Assembly: GCA_031422295.1 (NCBI GenBank)
Contig: JANOQM010000071.1
Coordinates: forward strand, 1-7,671
Source: JANOMH01 sp031422295
GTDB taxonomy: Bacteria; Pseudomonadota; Alphaproteobacteria; Rhodobacterales; Rhodobacteraceae
Direction: 5' to 3'
DNA: 7,671 nt
Shown here: positions 1 through 6,644 of the stretch, in pieces
Numbering within the stretch: the stretch's first letter is position 1
Layout: the number at the start of each line of letters is the position of its first letter
The notes under the pieces: model-generated
What the model saw: the letters and a program-made list of their open reading frames with translations, nothing else
Told to the model about the DNA's origin: nothing
Database searches by the model: none
Program-made: the position numbers and the translations under genes

Positions 1-16
1 CGGTAAGGGGGCGATC

Positions 17-1291
17 ATGGCTGTACAAATTCTGATGCCGGCGCTGTCACCTACGATGGAAGAGGGGACGTTGGCGAAATGGCTGGTAAAAGAAGGGGAT
101 GTGGTCAAATCAGGCCAGATCCTGGCGGAGATCGAGACGGACAAGGCGACGATGGAGTTTGAGGCGGTCGATGAGGGGATCGTGGGCAAGCTTCTAGTGG
201 CTGAAGGGACGGCTGGGGTGCGCGTGAACACGCCGATAGCGGTGCTGCTGGAGGATGGAGACAGCGCGGATGCGGCCCCTGCCCCGGTAGCGTCAACACC
301 GGTTGCAGTGGCAGCTGTGGCGGCTGCGCCCGCTGCTGTGGTGCCGGTGATTGCACACACAAGTGGGGCGCGTGTCTTTGCATCACCCCTCGCACGGCGG
401 ATTGCGACGGAAAAGGGTGTGGACCTAAGCCGGGTGCAGGGGTCGGGGCCGCATGGGCGTATCGTGAAGGCGGACGTTGAGGGCGCAAAGGTAGCGCCCG
501 CGGCGGCTGCACAAGCGCCTGCTCCGGTTGCGGCAGTGGCGGCACCAGCGATGGCCATATCGGCGTCAGCGGAAACGGTGAAGAAGATGTTCGCTGATCG
601 CCAGTATGAAGAAATGCCGCTGGACGGGATGCGCAAGACGATTGCAGCACGGCTGACGGAAGCGAAACAGACCATTCCGCATTTCTATTTGCGGCGGTCA
701 GTGAACCTTGATCCACTGATGGCGTTCCGTGAAATGCTGAACGGGCAGCTTGCGGCACGTGGGGTGAAATTGTCGGTGAACGATTTCATCATCAAAGCAT
801 GTGCCTTGGCATTGCAGGCGGTGCCTGCGGCCAATGCGGTCTGGGCTGGTGACCGGGTGCTGAAAATGAAAGCGTCAGATGTGGCGGTGGCTGTGGCAAT
901 AGAGGGCGGACTGTTTACGCCGGTGCTGCGGGATGCCGAGGGGAAATCGCTGTCAGCACTGTCAGCAGAAATGAAGGACCTCGCCGCGCGGGCCAAGACC
1001 CGGAAACTGGCGCCGCATGAATACCAGGGTGGCAGCTTTGCGATATCGAACCTTGGAATGATGGGGGTGGAGAATTTCGACGCTGTGATCAATCCGCCGC
1101 ATGGATCAATCCTCGCAGTAGGAGCAGGGCTCAAGACACCCGTAGTTGGCAAGGACGGACAAGTGACTGTCGCCACGATGATGTCGATGACGCTGTCCGT
1201 CGATCATCGGGTCATTGATGGAGCGCTCGGAGCTGAGTTCCTCAAAGCGATCATCGACAATCTGGAAAATCCCATGGCGATGCTGGCCTGA
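17..1291 (+). CDS. pdhC: Dihydrolipoyllysine-residue acetyltransferase, E2 of the pyruvate dehydrogenase complex
   Basis: E2 takes the acetyl group formed by E1 from pyruvate on its swinging lipoyl arm and passes it to CoA, giving acetyl-CoA; its C-terminal domains form the core of the cytoplasmic complex. The 424-residue protein shows the full E2 order: one lipoyl domain (about 1-78) with the lipoyl lysine K43 in ETDKATME, an Ala/Pro-rich linker (about 85-115), a peripheral-subunit-binding domain (about 119-155, ASPLARRIA...GSGPHGRI), a second Ala/Pro linker, and the catalytic domain (about 198-424) with SNLGM (S344) and the DHRVIDG active site (H397, D401). The linkers and PMAMLA end are typical of alphaproteobacterial PdhC. 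The ATG at 17 is preceded by AAGGGGG at 5-11, five bases upstream. A terminator starts 12 bases after the stop, so this is probably the last gene of a pdhA-pdhB-pdhC operon, with E3 (lpd) not directly downstream. The choice of pyruvate over 2-oxoglutarate dehydrogenase rests on the PdhC-like lipoyl and C-terminal motifs. Confidence 0.95.
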   Translation: MAVQILMPALSPTMEEGTLAKWLVKEGDVVKSGQILAEIETDKATMEFEAVDEGIVGKLLVAEGTAGVRVNTPIAVLLEDGDSADAAPAPVASTPVAVAAVAAAPAAVVPVIAHTSGARVFASPLARRIATEKGVDLSRVQGSGPHGRIVKADVEGAKVAPAAAAQAPAPVAAVAAPAMAISASAETVKKMFADRQYEEMPLDGMRKTIAARLTEAKQTIPHFYLRRSVNLDPLMAFREMLNGQLAARGVKLSVNDFIIKACALALQAVPAANAVWAGDRVLKMKASDVAVAVAIEGGLFTPVLRDAEGKSLSALSAEMKDLAARAKTRKLAPHEYQGGSFAISNLGMMGVENFDAVINPPHGSILAVGAGLKTPVVGKDGQVTVATMMSMTLSVDHRVIDGALGAEFLKAIIDNLENPMAMLA

Positions 1292-1303
1292 TATCAGAGC
1301 ATG

Positions 1304-1342
1304 AAAAAACGCCGGGATGCGCATGGCCTCCCGGCGTTTTTT
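1304..1342. terminator. Bidirectional intrinsic terminator between convergent pdhC and cysE
   Basis: The arms at 1304-1317 (AAAAAACGCCGGGA) and 1329-1342 (TCCCGGCGTTTTTT) are exact reverse complements, 14 of 14 bases, around an 11-base loop. Six A's begin the left arm and six T's end the right arm, so each strand reads as a GC-rich hairpin followed by a U-tract. It starts 12 bases after the pdhC stop and lies 9 bases beyond the cysE stop on the other strand, which suits a shared terminator for two convergent transcripts. Confidence 0.92.
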
Positions 1343-1351
1343 GGCCGGTTG

Positions 1352-2155
1352 TCACTCGGCAAAGCGATGATCCATCGATATGGCTGGTTGCGCACAACCA
1401 GCTTCACCTACGATCCGCGCGGGCACACCTGCCACCGTTTTGCAGGGCGGCACATCTTCCAGCACAACGGACCCCGCAGCGATCCGGCTGCAATTGCCAA
1501 CGGTGATGTTGCCGAGCACCTTTGCGCCAGCCCCGATTAAGACGCCATCACCGATCTTGGGATGCCGGTCCCCATCTTCCTTCCCCGTGCCACCGAGCGT
1601 TACAGAATGCAGCATCGAGACGTTATCGCCAACAACAGCAGTTTCGCCGATCACGATGGAATGGGCATGGTCAATCATCAGACCACGTCCAATCCGTGCT
1701 GCAGGATGAATATCCACGCCAAAAACTTCGGACACCCGCATTTGCACAAAATAAGCAAGGTGACGGCGTCCCTGCTGCCAAAGCCAATGACCGATACGAT
1801 AGGCCTGCACGGCCTGAAAGCCCTTGAAAAACAACAGCGGCTGGATCAGTTCGTGGCAGGCGGGGTCACGGTCGTAAACCGCAGCAAGATCAGCACGGGC
1901 AGCCTGCCCCAACCCCGGCTCACCCGCATAGGCCTCGTCAGCCATTTCGCGAAGGATCTGCTCGCTCATTTCCCCAGACGCGAGCTTAAGCGAAAACCGA
2001 TAGGCGAGAGCGCGTTCAAGCGAGGGATGGTGCAGCAAGCCAGAATGCACCAAAGCCCCTAGCAAAGGCTCCGATCGGATAACCTCATTTGCCTCGGCGC
2101 AGACTTGTGTCCAGACAGGATCAACCGATCTCATCTTTGTCTTTGACTCGTTCAT
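1352..2155 (-). CDS. cysE: Serine O-acetyltransferase
   Basis: This enzyme acetylates L-serine with acetyl-CoA to O-acetyl-L-serine, the first committed step of cysteine synthesis, in the cytoplasm. The 267-residue product has the two CysE parts: an N-terminal alpha-helical domain (about 1-140, starting SVDPVW and containing LLHHPSLERAL) and a C-terminal left-handed beta-helix of hexapeptide repeats (about 147-250). The catalytic pair is visible as D148 in VDIHPAA and H163 in IDHAH, 15 residues apart as in E. coli CysE (D143/H158). H198 in GDRHPKI and the LGGTGK and AGVPARIVG motifs are also family hallmarks. I chose the ATG at 2155 because GGGAG (complement of 2163-2167) lies 7 bases upstream; an in-frame TTG at 2158 and an ATG at 2134 are less well placed. 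The C-terminus, SMDHRFAE, is short and lacks the terminal Ile that docks into CysK in E. coli. It lies just downstream of the GTA cluster on the same strand and converges on pdhC. Confidence 0.95.
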   Translation of the reverse strand: MNESKTKMRSVDPVWTQVCAEANEVIRSEPLLGALVHSGLLHHPSLERALAYRFSLKLASGEMSEQILREMADEAYAGEPGLGQAARADLAAVYDRDPACHELIQPLLFFKGFQAVQAYRIGHWLWQQGRRHLAYFVQMRVSEVFGVDIHPAARIGRGLMIDHAHSIVIGETAVVGDNVSMLHSVTLGGTGKEDGDRHPKIGDGVLIGAGAKVLGNITVGNCSRIAAGSVVLEDVPPCKTVAGVPARIVGEAGCAQPAISMDHRFAE

Positions 2156-2162
2156 CAAACCA

Positions 2163-2167
2163 CTCCC
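2163..2167 (-). promoter_or_regulatory. Ribosome binding site of cysE
   Basis: Read on the minus strand this is GGGAG, 7 bases before the ATG at 2155. It decides the start in favour of 2155 over the adjacent in-frame TTG (2158) and the internal ATG (2134). Confidence 0.6.
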
Positions 2168-2182
2168 GCTTCGCGATCGACC

Positions 2183-2220
2183 AAAAATAACACGGGCGGG
2201 CGCACCAAAATAGCCCTGTT
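2183..2220 (-). terminator. Weak candidate terminator or leader hairpin between the GTA genes and cysE
   Basis: On the minus strand AACAGGGC (2220-2213) can pair with GCCC-g-TGTT (2197-2189), an 8-bp stem with one bulged G and a 15-base loop, followed by ATTTTT. The loop is large and the stem is imperfect, so it may be only a leaky terminator or chance. If real, it would reduce read-through from the GTA operon into cysE. The rest of the 2156-2232 gap shows no convincing -35/-10 pair. Confidence 0.3.
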
Positions 2221-2232
2221 CAACGCGACGTG

Positions 2233-2508
2233 TTAGTTTGTGCGCTGCGGAATGATCCTGAGTTCTTTGTATGGCCCCGGCCCGTAAGACTGCGAGACTT
2301 GGGCAATGCGAATATCGTAAAGACCACTTATGCCATCAGCGAGTTGTGTCGTATTTGCGTAAGTCCATGTGGCAAAATCCGAAAATTCACGTCGGAGTAG
2401 CAGACCGTCCATCCAAACCTCGATTTGGTAACGCTCGACTTCCTCTGCCAGCGGCACTTCCAGCGAAATCCAACTATCGCCACCCAAACGCGTGCGGCGT
2501 AACCAGTT
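2233..2508 (-). pseudogene. Detached C-terminal segment of the GTA megatron/host-specificity protein (after an in-frame TGA)
   Basis: These 91 codons follow directly, in the same frame, after the TGA at 2509-2511 that ends the upstream 1209-residue reading frame. They read NWLRRTRLGGDSW, then EVPLAEEVERYQIEV, ATWTYANTTQLADG and SQSYGPGPYKELRI, and end at TAA (2233-2235). From memory, the extreme C-terminus of RcGTA g15-type proteins has the form GGDLxLSWxRRTR...GDSW...VPLGEExExY...WTY...Q..DG...GPGP. The match therefore continues on both sides of the stop with unchanged spacing. A TTG at 2487 could in principle start an 84-residue peptide, but I see no good ribosome binding site and no reason to think it is a separate gene. 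The lack of further damage suggests the stop is recent, read through, or a sequencing error. Confidence 0.85.
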
Positions 2509-2511
2509 TCA
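2509..2511 (-). other. In-frame TGA interrupting the megatron gene
   Basis: On the minus strand the codons read GAT CTG ATC TGA AAC TGG TTA CGC CGC. Family members, as I recall them, have a hydrophobic residue, often Leu, where the TGA sits (GGDLxLSW). The register is kept, so one substitution, for example TTA to TGA, explains it without an indel. The stop lies inside a short direct repeat, GATCTGATCTGA. Confidence 0.85.
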
Positions 2512-5500
2512 GATCAGATCGCCACCGGCGTTACGATCTGCACGCAGATGCGCGATTGGATAGGGCCGAAGACCGTTACCCGCAATGGGCAAATTGACCA
2601 CAGTAGCCGACGGGTGATCTGGGCCCCGGGCCAAGGATCCAAAGCGCAAATCCAGATCAACACCCCGCAGGCTTTGCGGTATTGTCATTTGTCGAAGACG
2701 ATTGTCCAAAACAACGACCGGGCTTCCCATCGGCCAATCCAACGGGATGAGCTCATCTGTGCCCAGTTGTCCACGTAGCCGCGATTGCAATGCATAGATG
2801 CCGGGTGCAATCAGCGCAGCATCACGAAACTGCAGGATTTCCCATGCACCTGACGCACCATCACCAATCGCAATGGTGTTTTCCCCTGAAAAGAGCTGCG
2901 CATCGGAAATCGACTGCAATCCCTGCCCGGTTGACATCCGCACGACGAGGGGATCCCCGAAATCAAAGATGCCCGCTTGGTGCCTTTTCAGTGGCGACAA
3001 AGTTACCCCGACACTGGCAGTTCCCGTAAGAGTGCTGTCCAGCGTGTAGCTTTCTTGGTCAACTGAACGCCACACGCCAATGTCGCCTGGCCACGGACGC
3101 GCCGCCGCAGCCACGTATGGTGCGTAAGGCGCGTCGGTTTCCTGCAGCAACGGTATGTCCAAAACAACTGGAAAAACCGGAAGCGGCGGCGAAAATGGTC
3201 GTTGTGGCTGCGGCAACTCCACTGGGGTTGGCGGAATGTAAACAGCTGATCCCACCCGCACCGCATCAAATCGTAAAACGTCGCGCCGTTCGACCCGGTC
3301 GATCCGAAACTGATCTTGGCGGAAGCCGACCACGTCCCCCGCGCCGAGTTGTGACTTTGACAACGGCACAACGAACTGGGCTGTATCACGCGCGATCCGG
3401 GCTTCGGTCAGCCACCGCTCTGCAACCTCGCGCGCTTCCGCCACTTGCATCACCACGTTCGTCTCTGATTGCGACACGACGCGTGATGTCTCATCCGGGA
3501 ATAAGGCATCGGCGAACCTGACTTGATAGCCGTCCCGATCATCCAGAAAACCAATCTGCACATGCCCGGCAAGTTCAGGTTGGCTCGCGCGTGTCTGTTC
3601 AGGCCCCCCGAAACTCCCATCGGTAATGGCAAAGTCTTCATCCGTCAGATCAGCCAGCACAATCGCTCCACGATGTCGAAACTGCAAAATACCATCGCGT
3701 TCCAACGCGTCGAATCCATAGACAAGCGCCAGCGATTGCAAATGCGTCCGCGCCGATCCTACCTCTGGAACAAAAAATCCCCGAACGATCCGTGTCAGAT
3801 CATTGGTCTTCACCGCGGGAATGCCCGCACGATCACAGATTTCCTGCACCACCGCCGATAGGGGCTGGCTCGTCGTCCGTCCGTTCAGCCAGTGCCCCCG
3901 ACCATAATTCTGGCCATCATTCCAAAGCTGCTCATTGGCCGGAAACGCAGGATAAGGCCGCGCATCCCAAGCCCAAGCGTAGCTATGCATAAAATCCAGC
4001 ATCGGGCCGACGTAGATGTCAGAAACCGCATTATTCTGCCCATTTAACCAGTGCTGCGCTTGCGCGACATAGTACTGGTGTTGAAGAAAATCGTCCCGAT
4101 GTCCGTTTGAAAAGTATGGCAATCCGGATTCCGTAGACTTCGGATCAATAAACTTGTTGGGTTGATTTGTTGCTTTGTCGATAGCCGCGCAGCCATACTC
4201 TGTAAAGCGGAATGGTTTTGACCGCGGCACCCAACTGGTCGCGGTCAGTGCGCGCTGGCCGCCGATCCGATCATGGTGGGCATTGCTCCACCATCCCGCC
4301 AGATCTTTGTAGCGGAAAACCCACGGCTCATCATGGGCACCATCCGTGATCGGCAAGCGCGTTTGCGTTGCCCTGCCCTCATCACTGTCGTAATACCAAT
4401 CGTATCCCTCACCCCCGGCAATGTTTCCAGCCAAGTAAGCAAGATTATAGACCGCACCAAATGCCGCATCTGCATGGACAGTACCATCGCGCCAGTCGCT
4501 GGTTGGCATATAGTTGTCGATCCCGATGAAATTGATATCCGCGTCAGCCCACAGCGGATCAAGATGGAAATACACGTTCCCATCCTGTCGATAGCCGAAA
4601 TACTCGCTCCAATCCGCCGCATAGCTGATCTTCACGCTCGGCCCGAGGATACCGCGCACGTCTGCCGCAAGCGACTTAAGTGCCGCCACAAACGGAAACG
4701 TATCCGCAGCGCCGCGAATCTGGCTCGCCGCAACCATTTCCGATCCAATGCAGAATGCTTCAACCCCACCTGCCAAAGCGCACAGATGCGCGTAGTGCAG
4801 AATGAACCGCCGATAGCGCCACTCTGCCGGGCCTGCATACTGCACCTGCCCCTGAACGGTGGAAAAGTCCCCGGCTTCTGCCGATCCAAAAAACGCTGCT
4901 ACTTCGCCCTCAGCAGCGACAGTCCGGTCGGGCGTCCCTGCGATGCCGGGCGCGGTTGACGTGGTGATGCGCCCACGCCAAGGCAACGCAGGCTGGCCAG
5001 TAGTCCCCGTCCACGGGTTCGGCAATGTATTGCCCTCCAACTGCTCCATCAGGATAAAGGGGTAAAACATCACCTCTTTGCCGACTGCATTGGCAGCCCG
5101 GATCGCCTCCATGACCGAAGCATCCGCAGGCGTGCCACCATAGATCGGACGCCCCCCCGATTGCGGGACCAACGAGGCCGCAGTCCGCGTAATACCGTCC
5201 GCACGCCAAGGCATACCCACGCCATCAAACTGGGTCTGTTCTACTTTTGGCTCCACGAGGCAATCCGCGCAGCGCAGATCACTCCCAAACCAACTGACAA
5301 CGAGTGATACCGCAGAACACTCAGGCAGCTCTTCATCCAGTTGCTCAAGCGAGGTCATGAAATCTGTCTTACCCGACGCCGAATTCACGTTGGCGGACCG
5401 GTTCAAGCCCAGGCCTTCACTGTAATGCACCCGCGTGGTCGCAAGCGCGTATTCCCCTGTTCCCAGAATCAGCGCCACCCCTTTGATGCTGGCTGGCAGG

Positions 5501-6138
5501 TCAGTTTGCACCACACCATTGCTTTTTGCCCGCCGCATCACTTCGAAGCTGAATTGTGGCACCCTGTTGCCAAAGCGCGAAAGGTCAAGGTCTTCGATGA
5601 CCACATACGCCGTCCCACGATAGGCCGGGGCGTAGTCGATGCCCTCCACCGCCGCGATTTTCGGATCCGGTAGCTGGGTTTCGCTGCCGGGATAAACGCG
5701 CAGCGCCAGTTGATCCGTCCCGATCTCCTGCCCATCCGCCCAAATCTGCCCGATCCGCGTGATTTCACCTTCACACAAAGCAATAGCGAGCGAGATTGTA
5801 TATCCAAATTCGCGTACTTTCAGTTGCGGCGCACCCTTCCCGCCACGGGTCGTTACCGATTCTTGAAATTGCGTTGCCCAGATTACCTGGCCTGCAACCC
5901 GTGTCCTTCCCCATACCAGCGGGATCGCAGCACCTTCGCTCGCACCCATCAGACGAAACCGGTCAATCCGCCCCAGGTCAACCGCCTGCGACCCCACCGC
6001 CATGATCCGTTGGTCGATGATCCTACCCAGTGTCGCACCCACAGCCCGCCCGATGACGGCACCCGACAGGCCAAGAACCGTACCGCCAAATCCGGCACCC
6101 ACCGCAGCACCAGCCGCCGAGAGGAGAAGAGTCGCCAT
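2509..6138 (-). CDS. GTA megatron / host-specificity tail protein with TIM-barrel-like domain (RcGTA g15 homolog), C-terminally truncated
   Basis: In RcGTA this large protein sits at the tail tip and is thought to contact the host surface and form the path for DNA entry. The product is 1209 residues; with the separated tail it would be 1301, about the usual family length. Visible parts: a Gly/Ala-rich hydrophobic N-terminus (about 4-42); a baseplate/hub-like region (about 50-280) with PLVWGRTRVAGQVIW and IPQ/VPQF-type motifs; a TIM-barrel-like region (about 330-730, Pfam GTA_TIM type) with YPFILMEQL, CIGSEM (E467), FIGIDNYMP and FRFTEYGC (E647); then a phage-tail-type region (about 750-1000) with LALVYGFDALERDG and a C-terminal beta-rich part. 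E467 and E647 resemble the paired glutamates of glycosidases, but activity is not shown. I chose the ATG at 6138 because GGAG (complement of 6147-6150) is 8 bases upstream and the protein then begins MATLLLSAAG; an in-frame start at 6252 would overlap the peptidase gene. The frame ends at TGA 2509-2511 in DLI-stop-NWLRRTR. The lost C-terminal beta-rich piece may impair assembly or host binding (inference). Confidence 0.9.
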   Translation of the reverse strand: MATLLLSAAGAAVGAGFGGTVLGLSGAVIGRAVGATLGRIIDQRIMAVGSQAVDLGRIDRFRLMGASEGAAIPLVWGRTRVAGQVIWATQFQESVTTRGGKGAPQLKVREFGYTISLAIALCEGEITRIGQIWADGQEIGTDQLALRVYPGSETQLPDPKIAAVEGIDYAPAYRGTAYVVIEDLDLSRFGNRVPQFSFEVMRRAKSNGVVQTDLPASIKGVALILGTGEYALATTRVHYSEGLGLNRSANVNSASGKTDFMTSLEQLDEELPECSAVSLVVSWFGSDLRCADCLVEPKVEQTQFDGVGMPWRADGITRTAASLVPQSGGRPIYGGTPADASVMEAIRAANAVGKEVMFYPFILMEQLEGNTLPNPWTGTTGQPALPWRGRITTSTAPGIAGTPDRTVAAEGEVAAFFGSAEAGDFSTVQGQVQYAGPAEWRYRRFILHYAHLCALAGGVEAFCIGSEMVAASQIRGAADTFPFVAALKSLAADVRGILGPSVKISYAADWSEYFGYRQDGNVYFHLDPLWADADINFIGIDNYMPTSDWRDGTVHADAAFGAVYNLAYLAGNIAGGEGYDWYYDSDEGRATQTRLPITDGAHDEPWVFRYKDLAGWWSNAHHDRIGGQRALTATSWVPRSKPFRFTEYGCAAIDKATNQPNKFIDPKSTESGLPYFSNGHRDDFLQHQYYVAQAQHWLNGQNNAVSDIYVGPMLDFMHSYAWAWDARPYPAFPANEQLWNDGQNYGRGHWLNGRTTSQPLSAVVQEICDRAGIPAVKTNDLTRIVRGFFVPEVGSARTHLQSLALVYGFDALERDGILQFRHRGAIVLADLTDEDFAITDGSFGGPEQTRASQPELAGHVQIGFLDDRDGYQVRFADALFPDETSRVVSQSETNVVMQVAEAREVAERWLTEARIARDTAQFVVPLSKSQLGAGDVVGFRQDQFRIDRVERRDVLRFDAVRVGSAVYIPPTPVELPQPQRPFSPPLPVFPVVLDIPLLQETDAPYAPYVAAAARPWPGDIGVWRSVDQESYTLDSTLTGTASVGVTLSPLKRHQAGIFDFGDPLVVRMSTGQGLQSISDAQLFSGENTIAIGDGASGAWEILQFRDAALIAPGIYALQSRLRGQLGTDELIPLDWPMGSPVVVLDNRLRQMTIPQSLRGVDLDLRFGSLARGPDHPSATVVNLPIAGNGLRPYPIAHLRADRNAGGDLI

Positions 6139-6146
6139 GAAGTGTG

Positions 6147-6150
6147 CTCC
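6147..6150 (-). promoter_or_regulatory. Ribosome binding site of the megatron gene
   Basis: Minus-strand GGAG, 8 bases before the ATG at 6138, inside the 41-base gap after the peptidase stop. It favours 6138 over the longer in-frame start at 6252. Confidence 0.6.
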
Positions 6151-6179
6151 AATGTTCAGGAAATCCGGATTGCGGGCAT

Positions 6180-6644
6180 TTATCCCGGCAAAATCGTCGG
6201 ATGGTAGTTGGGTGAGGGAAACATGAACCGCGCCACAATGCGGCGCGCCCAAGGCTCGGACAGCGGGCTTTCGATAACCCCGTGCCCCGTGTAGGCATGC
6301 ACGAAACTCGGTTGCGCCCCGACGGTCGCTGCCACGCCCACGTGCTTTGCAACGGCACCAGCCCGCATACGAAACAGCAGCACATCGCCGGCGGCTGCCT
6401 CAGGCAAAGGCTTTCGCACAAGCACCGTCATCGCAGCGATCAGCAGCGTTTCGTGGCCAGAAACATCTGACCAATCCGGGCTGTAAGCTGGCACCGCCAA
6501 CGGCTCGGCCCCCCGCAACTCCCGCCAGACGCCTCGCAACAGCCCCAGACAATCCGTCCCGGCCCCATGAGTGGACGCCTGATGCACGTAAGGCGTGCCA
6601 ATCCAGCGCCGCGCCGCCAGCACCACATCCATCCGGCCACTCAT
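6180..6644 (-). CDS. NlpC/P60-family GTA cell-wall peptidase (RcGTA g14 homolog)
   Basis: This is a 154-residue papain-like cysteine peptidase of the NlpC/P60 family. In phage and GTA tails such enzymes cut peptidoglycan so that the tail can deliver DNA. The catalytic cysteine is C32 in GTDCLGLLRGVWRE, after the typical WIGTPYVHQ lead. The histidine is H101 in AVAKHVGVA, and H116 in FVHAYTG fits the third polar residue. GDVLLFR (86-92) is the usual strand before the His motif. There is no signal peptide, in keeping with packaging in the particle. The ATG at 6644 overlaps the TGA of the upstream hub gene (ATGA); no strong Shine-Dalgarno is present, so translation is probably coupled. An in-frame start at 6710 would overlap the hub gene by 70 bases and is not needed. 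The large tail protein gene follows after 41 bases. Confidence 0.92.
   Translation of the reverse strand: MSGRMDVVLAARRWIGTPYVHQASTHGAGTDCLGLLRGVWRELRGAEPLAVPAYSPDWSDVSGHETLLIAAMTVLVRKPLPEAAAGDVLLFRMRAGAVAKHVGVAATVGAQPSFVHAYTGHGVIESPLSEPWARRIVARFMFPSPNYHPTILPG

Noticed and set aside
1..6. CGG TAA just before pdhC as the end of an upstream pdhB
   Set aside because: A terminal Arg-stop would suit pdhB and the spacing suits an operon, but one sense codon cannot support a gene call.
105..1176. Two long minus-strand reading frames (217 and 163 codons) opposite pdhC
   Set aside because: They are antisense shadows of a well-supported gene; the translations are Pro/Ser/Arg-rich and show no family motif.
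2233..2487. An independent small gene of 84 codons starting at TTG 2487
   Set aside because: It is in the same frame as the megatron gene and matches that family's C-terminus, so it is the cut-off end and not a separate gene.
2509..2511. TGA as a selenocysteine codon
   Set aside because: No selenoprotein is known in this family, the expected residue is hydrophobic, and I see no clear SECIS-like hairpin directly downstream.
2500..2520. A frameshift or slippage of the GATCT repeat as cause of the stop
   Set aside because: The reading register and residue spacing are unchanged across the site, so a substitution explains it better than an insertion or deletion.
4273..4959. A 228-codon plus-strand reading frame opposite the megatron gene
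   Set aside because: The opposite strand has clear family motifs over the same bases; the plus-strand translation resembles no known protein and lacks a ribosome binding site.
6139..6252. A 38-residue N-terminal extension of the megatron protein from a start at 6252
   Set aside because: It would overlap the peptidase gene, while the ATG at 6138 has a ribosome binding site and the expected N-terminus.
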